Positions 18,417 to 28,533 of a DNA stretch of 64,000 nt are shown one piece after another. The stretch is from Tritonibacter aquimaris. Its GTDB lineage: Bacteria > Pseudomonadota > Alphaproteobacteria > Rhodobacterales > Rhodobacteraceae. The DNA lies in the NCBI RefSeq assembly GCF_009617595.1, contig NZ_WIXK01000011.1, positions 1 through 64,000 of the forward strand. The letters are read 5' to 3'. Under the pieces are notes generated by a model, which saw only the letters and a list, made by a program, of their open reading frames with translations, was not told where the DNA came from and ran no database searches. Position numbers and translations under genes: made by a program. Numbering within the stretch: position 1 is the first letter of the stretch; each line of letters starts with the position of its first letter.

Positions 18417-19598
18417 ATGGCTGCGCCGGTTTTGAATATTTGTTTGATTATGCATTCTACCAGATCCGACAATCTGGGGGTTGGGGCGCTGACGGTCTCT
18501 GAGGTTGCCATTCTGCGTGACTGTGCTGTGCGGATCGGCTGTGAGCTCAAGATTACCGTGGTGGACTGGAAAGATGCACGCATCCCCTATGTGACGGGGG
18601 CTGATATCCATGTTGTTGATATGGATGGACGCTTCCTGGTCAGCCCGTCGGGGTTTTTCAAAACCGTGCGCCAGGCAGATCTGGTGATCGATATTGGCGC
18701 AGGTGACAGCTTTGCTGATATTTATGGCGCAGGGCGGCTCAAACGCATGTTTGCGATGAAGTTTCTCACCCATATTGCCGGCACGCCGCTGGTGGTGGCA
18801 CCGCAGACCATTGGCCCCTTTACCAAAGGCTGGTCAAAAGTGCTGGCCAAACTGTCGCTGCGCCTGTCCAAGCTGGTGGCAACGCGGGATGCAAAATCCA
18901 CCGCTGCCCTGCGCGATCTTGGTTATCGGGGCACTGCGATTGAAGCCTCTGATGTGGCGTTGCGCCTGCCGTTTGAACCCGGTGACAAGGCTGCGGGTAA
19001 AACCCGGGTTGGTATCAATGTATCCGGCCTTTTGATGGCGGGCGGCTATACCGGCAAAAATGAGCTGGGGATCGCGCTGGATTACCCGGGGCTTATTCGT
19101 CGGCTGATCGCCGCGTTTCAGGACAAAGGGGCCGAGGTGCATCTGGTGCCGCATGTGATCGTGCGCGAAGGCCGTATGGTCATGGAAGATGACGCGCGGG
19201 CAAGCGCCGCTTTGGTGGAAGAATTTCCCGGCACCATACTGGCACCTGCCTTTGACAGCCCCTCTGAGGCCAAGACCTATATTTCCGGGCTCGATTTTTT
19301 CATGGGCGCGCGGATGCATGCCTGCATCGGGGCGTTTTCTTCCGGGGTGCCGGTGATGCCGATGGCATACAGCCGCAAGTTTGAAGGGCTGTTTGGTTCC
19401 ATTGGGTTTGACCGTACTGTGGATTGCACCAGTGAAACCGGGGATGTGATCTTTGCAAAAATCATGGCCGGGTTTGAGGCCCGCGACACGATCGCACAGG
19501 AAGTTGCCACAGCGCTGAGCAACGGGCGCGAGAAACTGGGCCTTTATGAAGCCGCGCTGCAAGATGTGATAAAAAACATGCTGGCTGCAAAAAAGTAG
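18417..19598 (+). CDS. Polysaccharide pyruvyl transferase family protein (WcaK/CsaB type)
   Basis: A 393-residue protein of the pyruvyltransferase family, recognisable by the N-terminal STRSDNLGVGALTVSEV segment, the VIDIGAGDSFADIYG block, the PQTIGPF motif and the MGARMHACIGAFSSGVPV segment near the C-terminus. It would transfer pyruvate from phosphoenolpyruvate to a sugar, adding ketal-linked negative charge to the polymer. The ATG has AAGGAG at nine nucleotides. The family also contains proteins of other function, so substrate is inference. It converges with the beta-helix gene over a hairpin. Confidence 0.87.
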   Translation: MAAPVLNICLIMHSTRSDNLGVGALTVSEVAILRDCAVRIGCELKITVVDWKDARIPYVTGADIHVVDMDGRFLVSPSGFFKTVRQADLVIDIGAGDSFADIYGAGRLKRMFAMKFLTHIAGTPLVVAPQTIGPFTKGWSKVLAKLSLRLSKLVATRDAKSTAALRDLGYRGTAIEASDVALRLPFEPGDKAAGKTRVGINVSGLLMAGGYTGKNELGIALDYPGLIRRLIAAFQDKGAEVHLVPHVIVREGRMVMEDDARASAALVEEFPGTILAPAFDSPSEAKTYISGLDFFMGARMHACIGAFSSGVPVMPMAYSRKFEGLFGSIGFDRTVDCTSETGDVIFAKIMAGFEARDTIAQEVATALSNGREKLGLYEAALQDVIKNMLAAKK

Positions 19599-19603
19599 CA
19601 AAG

Positions 19604-19627
19604 TGGGGCATTGTTTCCAATGCCCCA
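19604..19627. terminator. Hairpin between converging genes, possible terminator
   Basis: A 10-bp stem TGGGGCATTG / CAATGCCCCA with a four-base loop lies between two converging stop codons. A good T tract is missing on both sides, so factor-independent termination would be weak. Confidence 0.5.
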
Positions 19628-19642
19628 GCCCCTTGGGCGTGA

Positions 19643-20920
19643 TTATCGGTCAGCAAAGGCCTTTTTCACACGCTCTAACATCGTGGCGTCAAATTTTATG
19701 CCAAATGCGCTGTCGACGAGTGGCCCATCGGGGTGGGCGGCGAAATCGCCCATCCTTGGGTTTTGGTAAAATGGGGTCACCGGGCTGACAACCATGTTGT
19801 CTTTGGCCGCGGAGGGGATGCCTTGAAAGTTAACAGCTACATTGCCACGGACAGTTACGTTCTTGCTGGGTGTTCCATTTTTGTGGGGCTTCACCATGAT
19901 CCACGGGAATTTTCCGCTACGCAGGTAGGGATGTAGTACCGTGTTATTAAGAATGCTGCCCTTGCGTGCACCATATAGGGCAATTCCATGATATTGGGTC
20001 GAAAGCACGAGATTGTTTTCGATTCGGACGTTCTTATAAAACCCATCAAACAAGCCGATACCCTGAAGGGTTCCATGTAACGGGTGATCAACTTGTCCAG
20101 TCCATTCTATGAATGCATTTCCAACGACTGACAGGTTTTCAATCGTGGAATCGGGACCATTTCTTTTCGGAGACCAGGATTGAAAGCCATCATCGTGATT
20201 GGTGTCAACTTTGAAGCTATCTTGCACGAGGTTGTTGCGAAACAGATTGTTGGACCCGATACCACGCAGACCATCACCGCTGAAACCTTGAATGTGGTTA
20301 CCCTCAACAACAGCGTCTGGACCTGTGGTCTGAATTGAAAAATCCATTGCTGTGATGGTGCTATTGCGTATGGTCATACTTTGGCCACGCAAAAAGAAGC
20401 CGTTGCTGTGCCAGGTTGAGGTCCAGTCTTCAACGCTCCATTTCATATAGGTTTCAATAGCATCAGCACGGCCTCGCACGTCAAACCCTTCGAAGATGAG
20501 ATTGGCGCTTTGGGCATCTGCGTTCACGAGGCTCCTCATTTTTTTGACCGGCTGTCTCGGCCAGATTGAAAAATTCACAAAGTGAAGGTTTTTCATACGC
20601 TTCAAAGACATGATGTCGAAATGGGCCCGGCCAGGGTTGTCAACGGCAATTCGGATCATGCGAGGGGGAGTAATATCCGTCCAATAGACATCTCCATAGT
20701 GACCGTCTTGCAGTAGCACATGATCCCCCTGCCCGGCTTCTATTGCCGCGATTGCCTGTGACAGTTTGACAAAAGGGGCTGTGGCGCTGCCCGTGCGCGG
20801 GCCATCTGATGTTGCGGTTGGAGGGGCAAGGTAAACCGGTGCGGCCGCAGCTGTTTGTGACAGGCCAAAACAGATCATCAACATCAAGCAAGACACAACA
20901 AGCCGTATGCTTCTTTGCAT
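19643..20920 (-). CDS. Secreted right-handed parallel beta-helix protein
   Basis: The 425-residue protein starts with a signal peptide (LVVSCLMLMICFGLSQTAAAA) and contains consecutive PbH1-type rungs: IFEGFDVRGR, MTIRNSTITAMD, VVEGNHIQGFSGDGLRG, LFRNNLVQDS, VRIENNLVLST, SILNNTVLHP, VTVRGNVAVNF. The N-terminal YLAPPTATSDGPRTGSATAPF segment is typical of periplasmic polysaccharide lyases or epimerases of this fold. It may trim, epimerise or bind the exopolysaccharide in the periplasm, as AlgG/AlgL-type proteins do; I cannot name a catalytic residue. The ATG at 20920 is chosen because the signal peptide begins there. Confidence 0.83.
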   Translation of the reverse strand: MQRSIRLVVSCLMLMICFGLSQTAAAAPVYLAPPTATSDGPRTGSATAPFVKLSQAIAAIEAGQGDHVLLQDGHYGDVYWTDITPPRMIRIAVDNPGRAHFDIMSLKRMKNLHFVNFSIWPRQPVKKMRSLVNADAQSANLIFEGFDVRGRADAIETYMKWSVEDWTSTWHSNGFFLRGQSMTIRNSTITAMDFSIQTTGPDAVVEGNHIQGFSGDGLRGIGSNNLFRNNLVQDSFKVDTNHDDGFQSWSPKRNGPDSTIENLSVVGNAFIEWTGQVDHPLHGTLQGIGLFDGFYKNVRIENNLVLSTQYHGIALYGARKGSILNNTVLHPYLRSGKFPWIMVKPHKNGTPSKNVTVRGNVAVNFQGIPSAAKDNMVVSPVTPFYQNPRMGDFAAHPDGPLVDSAFGIKFDATMLERVKKAFADR

Positions 20921-21174
20921 ATGCCGACTGCTCCAGCCTGTTGCCCTGTGCGTACTTATAATAAGTGCAGAGTATGTCATCGAGAAAAATCCTAAATTAG
21001 GGGGCAAAGCAATCAGCATACTGCATGCGCAGCTGGTGTGTCAGTTAGGTCTCATAAGGAAGGAATTGGCAATAGTGCTGCAGTTTTCCGAGTGAAAAAA
21101 AACAGCTGTTTGACGTTTCTTTTTACCTGTATATGAAGATCATAGATGTGATTAGAATTAGTTGAGGGCCGAAT

Positions 21175-21804
21175 ATGTTGTCTCGTTTGTTGAGCTTGCT
21201 TGTGGTTTGTGCCGCAGCGCTGGCGATTGTGTTGCCAGGTGCCGCTTTTGCCCAAGCTGGCGCTGCATACTCCATTAAACGTGGCGACACGCTGCGTATC
21301 GAAGTTTTTGAGGATGCAAGCTTGAACCGTGATGTGCTGGTTGTACCTGATGGCACGATTAGCTTTCCCCTGGTTGGCAGAGTGACTGCTGTTGGGCGTG
21401 ATGTTGGCAATGTGGCCAGTGACATTCGTCAGCGTCTGGCATCGAATTTTGCAACAGCTCCCACTGTACATGTCTCTGTAGCAGCTCTGGCCACACGCCG
21501 TACCGGCTCAGGCACCAGCCGCACCGTTGATGTCTTTGCCCTGGGTGAAGTGGCCGATGCGGGCCGCAAGGAAGTCAAACCAGGCATCACCTTGCTGCAA
21601 TTTATCGCCGAAGCTGGCGGTCTGGGTCCGTTTGCGGCAGATAAGCGCATCGAGCTCATTCGCACCGATGGCAAATCCGGTGATGTTTCGACCTATCTGT
21701 TCAACTATCGCCTGCCTCAGGGCGGCGGCAGCTTTATCTCCGGCAGCACCAGACTGCAGTCCGGCGATGTGGTCAAAATCCCGCAAAAACGTCTGTTCGA
21801 GTAA
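21175..21804 (+). CDS. Polysaccharide export protein, Wza/ExoF-like (short)
   Basis: A 209-residue protein: signal peptide (about 1-24, ending ALPGAAFA-like), polysaccharide export domain (YSIKRGDTLRIEVFEDASL, PDGTISFPLVGRV) and a SLBB domain (VFALGEVADAGRKEV, TLLQFIAEAGGL). The signal peptide lacks a lipobox cysteine, so unlike Wza this is not an obvious lipoprotein; with the following beta-barrel gene it could form the outer-membrane passage. First gene of a four-gene-style run with the barrel protein and exosortase, the usual exosortase/EPS arrangement. ATG with GAGGG upstream. Confidence 0.9.
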   Translation: MLSRLLSLLVVCAAALAIVLPGAAFAQAGAAYSIKRGDTLRIEVFEDASLNRDVLVVPDGTISFPLVGRVTAVGRDVGNVASDIRQRLASNFATAPTVHVSVAALATRRTGSGTSRTVDVFALGEVADAGRKEVKPGITLLQFIAEAGGLGPFAADKRIELIRTDGKSGDVSTYLFNYRLPQGGGSFISGSTRLQSGDVVKIPQKRLFE

Positions 21805-21816
21805 GCAGGTCGTCTG

Positions 21817-23226
21817 ATGGTGCGCGCGTGTTTCAAACGGTTTGGGCCCGTGCCCCGGGTCGTTTCTCTGTCAGTTCTTGCTAGTTTTGCTGTGCCCTTG
21901 GTTTGGGCGCAGGAGAACACGGCTGAAGAAAACTTTGGTATCTCCCTGTCGCAAAGCCTGCGCGTCACGGACAATATTCGCCTGAATGAAGAGTCGCAGG
22001 GCACCACAACTGCTGCGGAGACGGAACTGTCGTTTGGCTATCGTTTTGGCAGTGGTCTTCAGAGCCTGACACTGAGAGGCGATGCAGTTGCCCGGCTGCA
22101 GGATGACCCGGTGCTGGGCAGTGATGCAGGGCTGAATGATCTAAATTTCGACCTTGAATACCTGCGTCAATCGGCCAATGCACGCCTGCAGCTGCAAGCG
22201 CAATATTTACGCACCGATCTGTTGTTCAATGACCCGCTGGAGCAAGATGATCTCACAGAAGAAGATCTGGGCGACAACACTGGCCGTCGTAATACCATCA
22301 CCACTGGGCTAGAATTTGAAACCGGCTTGCAGTCAACAGTTGGACTGCGCCTGGCTGTGCAGCAGCAGGATGAGCGTTACAGCGATGTGATCGATCCGGA
22401 TCTGTTTGACACAGACACGCGCAGCGCCACGCTGACGGTGCCTGTACGGTTCTCTGAGCACACCGAGGCGCGGCTGATTTATTTCAACAGCCGCTATGAT
22501 GCTGAAGACCTGGTGCGTACCGAACGTGATAGCGAGCGGTTGACCATCGGGCTGAGCCACGCACTATCGCCGATCTCGCGTCTGTCGTTTGATGTGGGGC
22601 ACAGTGAGGTGGTGGAAACCTTTGACAGTCGACCGGGCTTTGAAGACCGCGAGACCGGCGCGGTTTACAATATTGTCTGGGATCGCGACCTGGCAAATGG
22701 GGCGCTGCAGGCCAGCTATTCGTCCAATATTACCCAGGAGGGGCGGCGCAGCACCTTTCAAATCGAGCGCGTTCTCAGCCTTCCCGATGGCAGCCTGACA
22801 GTGTCGCTGGGCGCTAGCGACGGGCGCAACAGCAGCCCACGCCCAATTGGTGCGATCAACTGGCGCAAGCAAAACGGCCGTTCCAACTTTAGCGCGGATC
22901 TGAGCCGCAACTCTATCGTCAGTACCACCACATCGGAGGTAACTGAAACCACCCGCCTGAATCTACTCTACGGACTGGAGTTGACCACGCTGTCCAGCCT
23001 CAATTTTGGCCTGCGTTACGCCAATATCTCTGAGCTGAACGGACCTGTAGACGAAGAAGATCGCCGTCGTGCCAGCTTTGATGTATCGCTCAATCGTCAG
23101 GTCACTGAGGATTGGGATCTGGTCACCGGTTATCAGTTCAGCCATGCACGGCGTGACACCGGTAGCAGTGGTAATTCCAACGCGCTGTTCTTTACACTTA
23201 AACGTGATTTTGGCGGCCTGAATTAA
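21817..23226 (+). CDS. Outer-membrane beta-barrel protein of the exosortase/EPS cluster
   Basis: A 469-residue protein with a signal peptide (VVSLSVLASFAVPLVWA, cut after Gln-Glu region) and many alternating amphipathic strands such as LRLAVQQQDERYSD and EARLIYFNSRYDAED, ending in a hydrophobic strand with terminal Phe region (FFTLKRDFGGLN). This matches the large putative porin (EpsL-like) found in exosortase-type exopolysaccharide loci. It starts 12 nt after the Wza-like gene and probably provides an outer-membrane pore for the polymer. Detailed family assignment is by context and composition more than by motif. Confidence 0.8.
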   Translation: MVRACFKRFGPVPRVVSLSVLASFAVPLVWAQENTAEENFGISLSQSLRVTDNIRLNEESQGTTTAAETELSFGYRFGSGLQSLTLRGDAVARLQDDPVLGSDAGLNDLNFDLEYLRQSANARLQLQAQYLRTDLLFNDPLEQDDLTEEDLGDNTGRRNTITTGLEFETGLQSTVGLRLAVQQQDERYSDVIDPDLFDTDTRSATLTVPVRFSEHTEARLIYFNSRYDAEDLVRTERDSERLTIGLSHALSPISRLSFDVGHSEVVETFDSRPGFEDRETGAVYNIVWDRDLANGALQASYSSNITQEGRRSTFQIERVLSLPDGSLTVSLGASDGRNSSPRPIGAINWRKQNGRSNFSADLSRNSIVSTTTSEVTETTRLNLLYGLELTTLSSLNFGLRYANISELNGPVDEEDRRRASFDVSLNRQVTEDWDLVTGYQFSHARRDTGSSGNSNALFFTLKRDFGGLN

Positions 23227-23330
23227 ACAGCCATTATACGCAGGCTTCGCAAGGAGCCTGCACTGCGTTAATGACATATTGTAGCCCAACCTTTGTTTTA
23301 TGACCCCGGCAAACCTGCGGATATTTGATC

Positions 23331-24923
23331 ATGACCTCTTTGAACAAGTCTTTGCCTCTAAGCTCTGTTGCCTTTAATCCCTATGGTCTGGGCTGGTTCA
23401 GCCTGTTGATCCTCGGTTCTTTGCCGGTGTTCTGGATTAGTCTTCAGTCGCTTGTGAGCGCCTGGAGCACACCGGAATACAGCCATGGGCCGCTCATTCC
23501 GGTGATTTCGCTCTATCTGTTCATGCGCGAATTGCGCTCTAAACCGCTGCCCGAGCTTGAGGTTCACGATCGCTGGCCAGGGGTGCTGGTGGTGATCTTT
23601 GGCCTGGCGCTGGCGGTCTTTGGCAATCTCACCCGTATTCCCGATATTGTCTCTTATGCGCTGATCATCTGGGTCGGCGGTGTGGTGCTGACGCTGTTTG
23701 GCTGGAAACGTGGTATTCAGCATCAATTGCCGGTGTTTCACCTGATCTTCATGCTGCCCTTGCCGCAGTTCATCTATTGGCAACTGACGATTTTCCTGCA
23801 GGGCGTCTCCTCTGAAATTGGCGTGTGGATTGTGCGCCAGGCGGGGGTCTCGGTCTTCCTCGAAGGCAATATCATCGACCTTGGCGTCTATAAGCTGCAG
23901 GTGGCTGAGGCCTGTTCGGGGCTGCGCTACCTGTTCCCGATCCTGTCGTTTTCCTACCTCTTTGCGATCCTTTATCGCGGGCCGATGTGGCACAAGGCGG
24001 TGCTCTTGCTGTCAGCTGCGCCCATCACCGTTTTGATGAACTCTGTGCGCATTGGCATCATTGGCGTCCTGGTCGACAGCTACGGTATTGAACAGGCCGA
24101 AGGGTTTTTGCACTTCTTTGAAGGCTGGGTGATTTTCATCTGCTGTATTGCCATCCTGTTTGGCATGGCGGTGGCGCTGCAACGGCTCACCCCCAACCCG
24201 CTGCCCCTGTCCGAGGCGGTTGATCTGGATGTATCGGGCCTTGGCCCAATTGGCATGCGCACCCTGGCCATTCGTGCGTCATCGGCGCTGGCGATTGGCA
24301 GCCTGCTGACCACCGCGGTCTCTGCCGGCTGGCTGATGATGGGTGATATTGAGGCTAAACCGCTGGATCGGCGCAGCTTTATGCTGTTTCCGCGCCAATT
24401 TGACGATTGGTCCGGCACCACATCGCGGCTGGAACCTGACATTGAGCGGGTGCTGGGTGCGGATGATTATCTCAACGCAACCTACCGCCAGCCCGGCAGC
24501 AGCGAGTATGTGAACTTCTTTGTTGCCTTCTATGAAAAACAGACCGAAGGCTCGGGCATCCATTCGCCCGAAGTCTGCCTGCCGGTGGGCGGCTGGGAAG
24601 TGTTCTCGCTGGAGCCACATCAAGTGGATATGAGCGAGACCGGTTACGGGGTGTTTGATGTCAACCGCGCGGTGATCCAGAAAGGCACCAGCCATCAGCT
24701 GGTCTATTACTGGTTTGAACAGCGCGGCAAGCGCATGACCAATGACTATAAGGCCAAGGCCAGCGTGGTTTATGACAGCCTTGCCATGGGCCGCACCGAT
24801 GGGGCGATGGTGCGTTTTGTCACCCCGATCCGCCATGATGAAACCCCCGAAGACGCAGACAAGCGCTTGCAGGGCTTTATGGCTGAGAGCCTGCAACGCC
24901 TGCCGGAATTTGTCCCGGAATAA
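23331..24923 (+). CDS. xrtD: VPLPA-CTERM-specific exosortase with fused EpsI domain (XrtD)
   Basis: The 530-residue protein has an N-terminal eight-helix exosortase domain with the three family catalytic residues: Cys195 in EACSGLRYL, Arg240 in NSVRIG and His261 in LHFFEGW. The C-terminal ~200 residues form an EpsI domain ([32 protein letters not shown]). Fusion of the two is the arrangement of exosortase D, whose substrates carry VPLPA-CTERM tails; three such proteins are in this window. It should cleave these tails in the inner membrane. ATG at 23331; a TTG six nt earlier is less likely. A terminator-like hairpin follows. Confidence 0.93.
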   Translation: MTSLNKSLPLSSVAFNPYGLGWFSLLILGSLPVFWISLQSLVSAWSTPEYSHGPLIPVISLYLFMRELRSKPLPELEVHDRWPGVLVVIFGLALAVFGNLTRIPDIVSYALIIWVGGVVLTLFGWKRGIQHQLPVFHLIFMLPLPQFIYWQLTIFLQGVSSEIGVWIVRQAGVSVFLEGNIIDLGVYKLQVAEACSGLRYLFPILSFSYLFAILYRGPMWHKAVLLLSAAPITVLMNSVRIGIIGVLVDSYGIEQAEGFLHFFEGWVIFICCIAILFGMAVALQRLTPNPLPLSEAVDLDVSGLGPIGMRTLAIRASSALAIGSLLTTAVSAGWLMMGDIEAKPLDRRSFMLFPRQFDDWSGTTSRLEPDIERVLGADDYLNATYRQPGSSEYVNFFVAFYEKQTEGSGIHSPEVCLPVGGWEVFSLEPHQVDMSETGYGVFDVNRAVIQKGTSHQLVYYWFEQRGKRMTNDYKAKASVVYDSLAMGRTDGAMVRFVTPIRHDETPEDADKRLQGFMAESLQRLPEFVPE

Positions 24924-24929
24924 GCAACC

Positions 24930-24961
24930 AGACAGAGCTGCGCTTGCGCCGCTCTGTCTTG
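24930..24961 (+). terminator. Terminator after the exosortase gene
   Basis: AGACAGAGC and GCTCTGTCT form a 9-bp outer stem, extended by an inner GCGC/GCGC stem, seven bases after the stop codon. The following T stretch is short. Confidence 0.6.
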
Positions 24962-25076
24962 GCCTACTGCACGCTTAAGTTGAACTTCGTTGCGCCATGA
25001 TCGAACTGGGAATATGCGGACGGCGTGAGCTTTCGCTGTGGTTGCGCGAATGTCGCCTTACGAGGTTAAACCCTAC

Positions 25077-25685
25077 TCAAACAAGGTCATGGACTCTGGC
25101 AAACGGGTCCCAGTCTTTGTCTTTGTGCCAATCGTATTCACTCCACGTCGCAACTTTTTCGGCTGTCTGGCGGTCGTGCATGAGCGCAATAGCACCCAAA
25201 GCCATATCCATTCCGGCTGAGACACCGGAAGACGTAATGAACTTGCCGTCTTCCACCCACCGGGCCTGTTTTACCCAATCGACCTGCGGGTACTGATCCG
25301 CGATTGTTTTGTAAGCTGCTTTGTTGGTTGTGGCGCGACGGCCGTCCAAAACACCCGCTGCTGCGAGAAGCAAACTGCCTGTGCATACACTTAAGACGTA
25401 CTCCGCTGAGCCTGATGTTGTTCTGATCCAATCTAAAAGAGGCAGATTGTCAACTTCTCGGCGCGTTCCCATGCCTCCGGGAACGAACAGAATATCGAAG
25501 TGGTTAGTACCTGTTATAGTTACGTCTGGGTTGGCGCTAACCTGTTGATTGCTCGCAACCGGGGCAGTTGTCTCTGCTACCAGTTGAAGGTCAAAATCGT
25601 TTTTGAGCAACCCGAACATTTCAAGTGGGCCAAAGAGATCCAGCAACTCAAAACCAGGAAAAATCAAAGCTCCTACGCGCCGCAT
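25077..25685 (-). CDS. DJ-1/PfpI family protein (isonitrile hydratase-like)
   Basis: A 202-residue class I glutamine-amidotransferase-like protein: FPGFELLDLFGPLEMF with the conserved Glu13, FVPGGMG, and the nucleophile elbow SVCTGSLLLAAAG with Cys101, followed by the SGVSAGMDMALG segment. This is the InhA/PfpI-type group; members include isonitrile hydratases and AraC-associated regulators. The substrate is unknown. It has no obvious link to polysaccharides, and its codon choice (more T and A in third positions) differs from the neighbouring exosortase genes, so it may be a recent insertion. ATG with GAGG at seven nucleotides. Confidence 0.87.
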   Translation of the reverse strand: MRRVGALIFPGFELLDLFGPLEMFGLLKNDFDLQLVAETTAPVASNQQVSANPDVTITGTNHFDILFVPGGMGTRREVDNLPLLDWIRTTSGSAEYVLSVCTGSLLLAAAGVLDGRRATTNKAAYKTIADQYPQVDWVKQARWVEDGKFITSSGVSAGMDMALGAIALMHDRQTAEKVATWSEYDWHKDKDWDPFARVHDLV

Positions 25686-26016
25686 TGCTCAACCTCTTCA
25701 ATTAATTTGCTTCGAGCATATTGGTAGCGCTGGTCAGATGCTCGCTCCATAGGAAAGTAAAAATTTACTCAGCGTCGCCGGTTGAGAAACCGGACATTCA
25801 ATATTCATGCAGCATCAGTCAAGTTGGGCTCTTTGGGGGATTTCGCCGCTTGGTGTATGAAAGTCCGGTTCGCGTCACGCATTATCCCGCCCCTACCGGC
25901 AGCCGCCCTCCAATACGCCATATATTGATGAATATGATCGTTCGCTGTGCGCTGCGTGGTGCAGACACTCTTAAAGACATGATCCCGTGTTGCCCTGCCC
26001 GCCAGACATCAACCAT
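25686..26016. other. Gene-free stretch upstream of the DJ-1/PfpI gene
   Basis: About 330 bp between the start of the DJ-1/PfpI gene and the terminator of the TPR gene. The open frames present have no recognisable protein features. I see no RNA gene or mobile-element end. Confidence 0.4.
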
Positions 26017-26052
26017 AGAAAAACCGGGCGCTGGTGAACGCCCGGTTTTTTG
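26017..26052. terminator. Terminator of the TPR lipoprotein gene
   Basis: A 10-bp stem AAACCGGGCG / CGCCCGGTTT with an eight-base loop is flanked by A5 and T6 runs, so it works in both directions. It lies about 45 nt past the minus-strand stop codon. Confidence 0.9.
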
Positions 26053-26094
26053 TCGCTCTCATCAGCGCGCCCCACAGGGCGCGCCTGATCTGGG

Positions 26095-28533
26095 TTATTG
26101 CAGCGCCTGAATACGGGCGATCTCGGATGTGACCTGATCCATAAACGGCGGCTCATTGGCGCCTGCGGCAACAAGATCCACCACCCGTTGATAATAGGGC
26201 AGCGCGTCTTGGTCGCGACGCAGCTGACGATAGACCTCAGCCAGGTGGAACTGCACCACCGGATCATTGCCAAGGCCCACGGCAGCAGGCTCCAGATAAT
26301 CCAGCGCTTCTTGCAGATTGCCCAGTCGCGCGGTGATCCAGCCATAGGTGTCCTGGAACGCGGGCTGCTCGGCCGCGCGCAGACGCCGCGCCACCACAAA
26401 GGCACGCTGCAGGCTGTCTTCATCATCGCGGTAGGTGGCCAAGAGGCTCGCCAGGTTATTGGCCACAATCACATTGCCGCTGTCGACCTCATAGAGGGTT
26501 TCATAGGTGGCAATGGCGCTGTCGATATCACCACGGGCCTCAGCAACGCTGGCCTGAACCCATTTGATATTGCTGCTGTCTGGCAGGGCGGCTGCGGCCT
26601 GTTCCAGCGTGGCATCCGACGTGTCGCGCAGGCCTTGGCTGCGCTGCACCCGATAAAGCGACAGCCAGGTCTGTTCGCTTTGGGGGAATTCCTGCGTCAG
26701 CGCCTGCAGCAGCACGGCAGCCTCATCCAATTGGCCTTCGGTGGCCAGAACACCTGCCTGCAAGAAACGCAGCGTGGGGTTTTGAGGATCCGCATTGAGC
26801 AGTTCGGTGGAATATTCCAGCGCCTGACTCACATCACCATTGGCCAGATGCAGGCGGATGATTGCAGCCGATGCCCCAAGGTTGGTCTGATCTTTGGTCA
26901 GCTCATTGAGGAAGCTGGTCAGATCCTGCGCCCGGTTCTGCGCCGCCAGCAGCCGCGCGGTGAGCTCGGTCACCAGGGCTTCGCTCTGGGGCAGGTTGAG
27001 CGCTTCCAGTCGGGTCATGACCTGACGGGCCCGGCCCCAGTCTTCGCTGCGCACATAAAGATCACCAAGACGGGCCAGAAGCTGCGGATCTTCGTTTTGA
27101 TTGCGCAGCGCCGACAGCAGGATTTCTTCTGCGGCAAACAGCTTATCTTCCGACACCAGATGGGTCACATAGCGCAGCGCCTCTGCCTGGCGGTGGCCCG
27201 AGACCTCAACCGCCATGGCCAGCATTTCCGCCATCAACGTGTGATCGCCCGCACGCTGGTGCGCCTGCGCCATCAGCGTCAGGATATCCGGGTCGCGCGG
27301 CGCATTGTCCAGTGCTGCGCGCAGTTCCACCAGCGCATCACCGGGGCGGTCATCTTCAACCAGCCAGCCCGCTTTGAGCTTGATGGCACCGATCTGGCTT
27401 GAGTCATGCTCCAGCACCTCTTCGACCAGGGCGCGGGCGCCAACCACATTGTCCACCTCCTGCAGCATACGCGCATAAAGCACTTTGATGGTGTCGGTCT
27501 CGCGGCTTTCGGGGGCCTCTTTGATCAGCGCATCCATCGCCGCCAGCGCCTGATCGCGGTTGCCGCGTTCAAAATCAAGATTGGCGCGCAGCGAGCGCAG
27601 CACCATGGCTTCGGCTGGATCGTCCTCCAGCATGCGGTCTACCTCGGCGATGGCGGCATCGATGCCGCGCTGCTCGGTGATAAAGGACAAAAGCTCAAGA
27701 CGGGGCTGAGGGCCTTCTTCTCCGTTTTGGGCCTGGTTGGCGATGCGATCGCGCAGATAGGCTTCGGCATCTGGCAGACGGCCATCTTCGATCAGGCGTG
27801 AAATCAGCGCCCGGTGCAGACCGGCCTCGGGGAAGCGATCCACCATCAGGCGCAGGTGATCGGCCACCGCATCGCGTTCGCCAAGCTGGTCCAGCACGCT
27901 CAGGCGCAGACGGTGCAGATTGAAGGCGTCAGAAACCTGCAGCAGCCGGTCCACCAGCGCCAGGGCACTGTCCCAGTCCTGAAGGCGCACCAGGTTTTCC
28001 ACCGCTACCATCTGGGCCACCGGCAGGGTCAGATCCTGTTGCAGCAGCGCATTGGCCACTTTGGCTGCTTCGGCCTTGGCCAGGTCATCCTCATCGCGCA
28101 ACGCATTGCGATAGTTCAACCCCACCCGCACGGAGCGCAGCACCGGGTCATTGGGCGCAAGGGCTTCGGCTGCTTCCAGATGGCGTTCAGCTTCGGTCCA
28201 ATTGCCAGATTGCGCCGACATATGCGCAAGCTTGGTGCGCCCGTCGAGATCTTCGGGGTATTGTTCGACCAGGCGCAGATATTGGGAATAGGCTGCAGCC
28301 TGATTGCCCTGATCTGCCACGGTGCTTGCATAGAGGCGGCGCGCTTCCAGGTGCTCGCCGTTCAGTTGGAACACATTGCGCAGCTCCACCAGAGCCCGTT
28401 CCACTTCGCCTTGTTCCAAAAGCTCCTGCCCTTTTTGGAAATGGGCTTCGGCGCGCTCTTCGGACGAATCACAGGCTGCCACCAGGCAAGCTGTTGCGAC
28501 AAAAGAAACAATTACTAAAAAACGTTTCAACAT
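26095..28533 (-). CDS. prsT: PrsT-like TPR repeat lipoprotein of the exosortase/EPS system
   Basis: The 812-residue protein begins with a lipoprotein signal (lipobox LVAAC, Cys21) and then consists almost entirely of tetratricopeptide repeats, for example AEAHFQKGQELLEQGEVERAL and VVQFHLAEVYRQL. Large TPR lipoproteins of this build (PrsT) accompany exosortase-type exopolysaccharide loci, where they may scaffold export in the periplasm. It is divergent from the ExeA-like ATPase across 527 bp and has its own terminator. Its start overlaps an ATACTGCAT element also seen upstream of other genes here. Confidence 0.87.
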   Translation of the reverse strand: MLKRFLVIVSFVATACLVAACDSSEERAEAHFQKGQELLEQGEVERALVELRNVFQLNGEHLEARRLYASTVADQGNQAAAYSQYLRLVEQYPEDLDGRTKLAHMSAQSGNWTEAERHLEAAEALAPNDPVLRSVRVGLNYRNALRDEDDLAKAEAAKVANALLQQDLTLPVAQMVAVENLVRLQDWDSALALVDRLLQVSDAFNLHRLRLSVLDQLGERDAVADHLRLMVDRFPEAGLHRALISRLIEDGRLPDAEAYLRDRIANQAQNGEEGPQPRLELLSFITEQRGIDAAIAEVDRMLEDDPAEAMVLRSLRANLDFERGNRDQALAAMDALIKEAPESRETDTIKVLYARMLQEVDNVVGARALVEEVLEHDSSQIGAIKLKAGWLVEDDRPGDALVELRAALDNAPRDPDILTLMAQAHQRAGDHTLMAEMLAMAVEVSGHRQAEALRYVTHLVSEDKLFAAEEILLSALRNQNEDPQLLARLGDLYVRSEDWGRARQVMTRLEALNLPQSEALVTELTARLLAAQNRAQDLTSFLNELTKDQTNLGASAAIIRLHLANGDVSQALEYSTELLNADPQNPTLRFLQAGVLATEGQLDEAAVLLQALTQEFPQSEQTWLSLYRVQRSQGLRDTSDATLEQAAAALPDSSNIKWVQASVAEARGDIDSAIATYETLYEVDSGNVIVANNLASLLATYRDDEDSLQRAFVVARRLRAAEQPAFQDTYGWITARLGNLQEALDYLEPAAVGLGNDPVVQFHLAEVYRQLRRDQDALPYYQRVVDLVAAGANEPPFMDQVTSEIARIQALQ

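Noticed and set aside
25721-26110. 129-codon plus-strand frame between the DJ-1/PfpI and TPR genes
   Set aside because: No domain, membrane or signal features, unusual composition, and it runs through the TPR gene's terminator hairpin and into the 3' end of the TPR gene.
26098-27402. 434-codon plus-strand frame opposite the TPR lipoprotein
   Set aside because: Shadow frame rich in His, Gln and Arg; the TPR repeats on the other strand are unambiguous.
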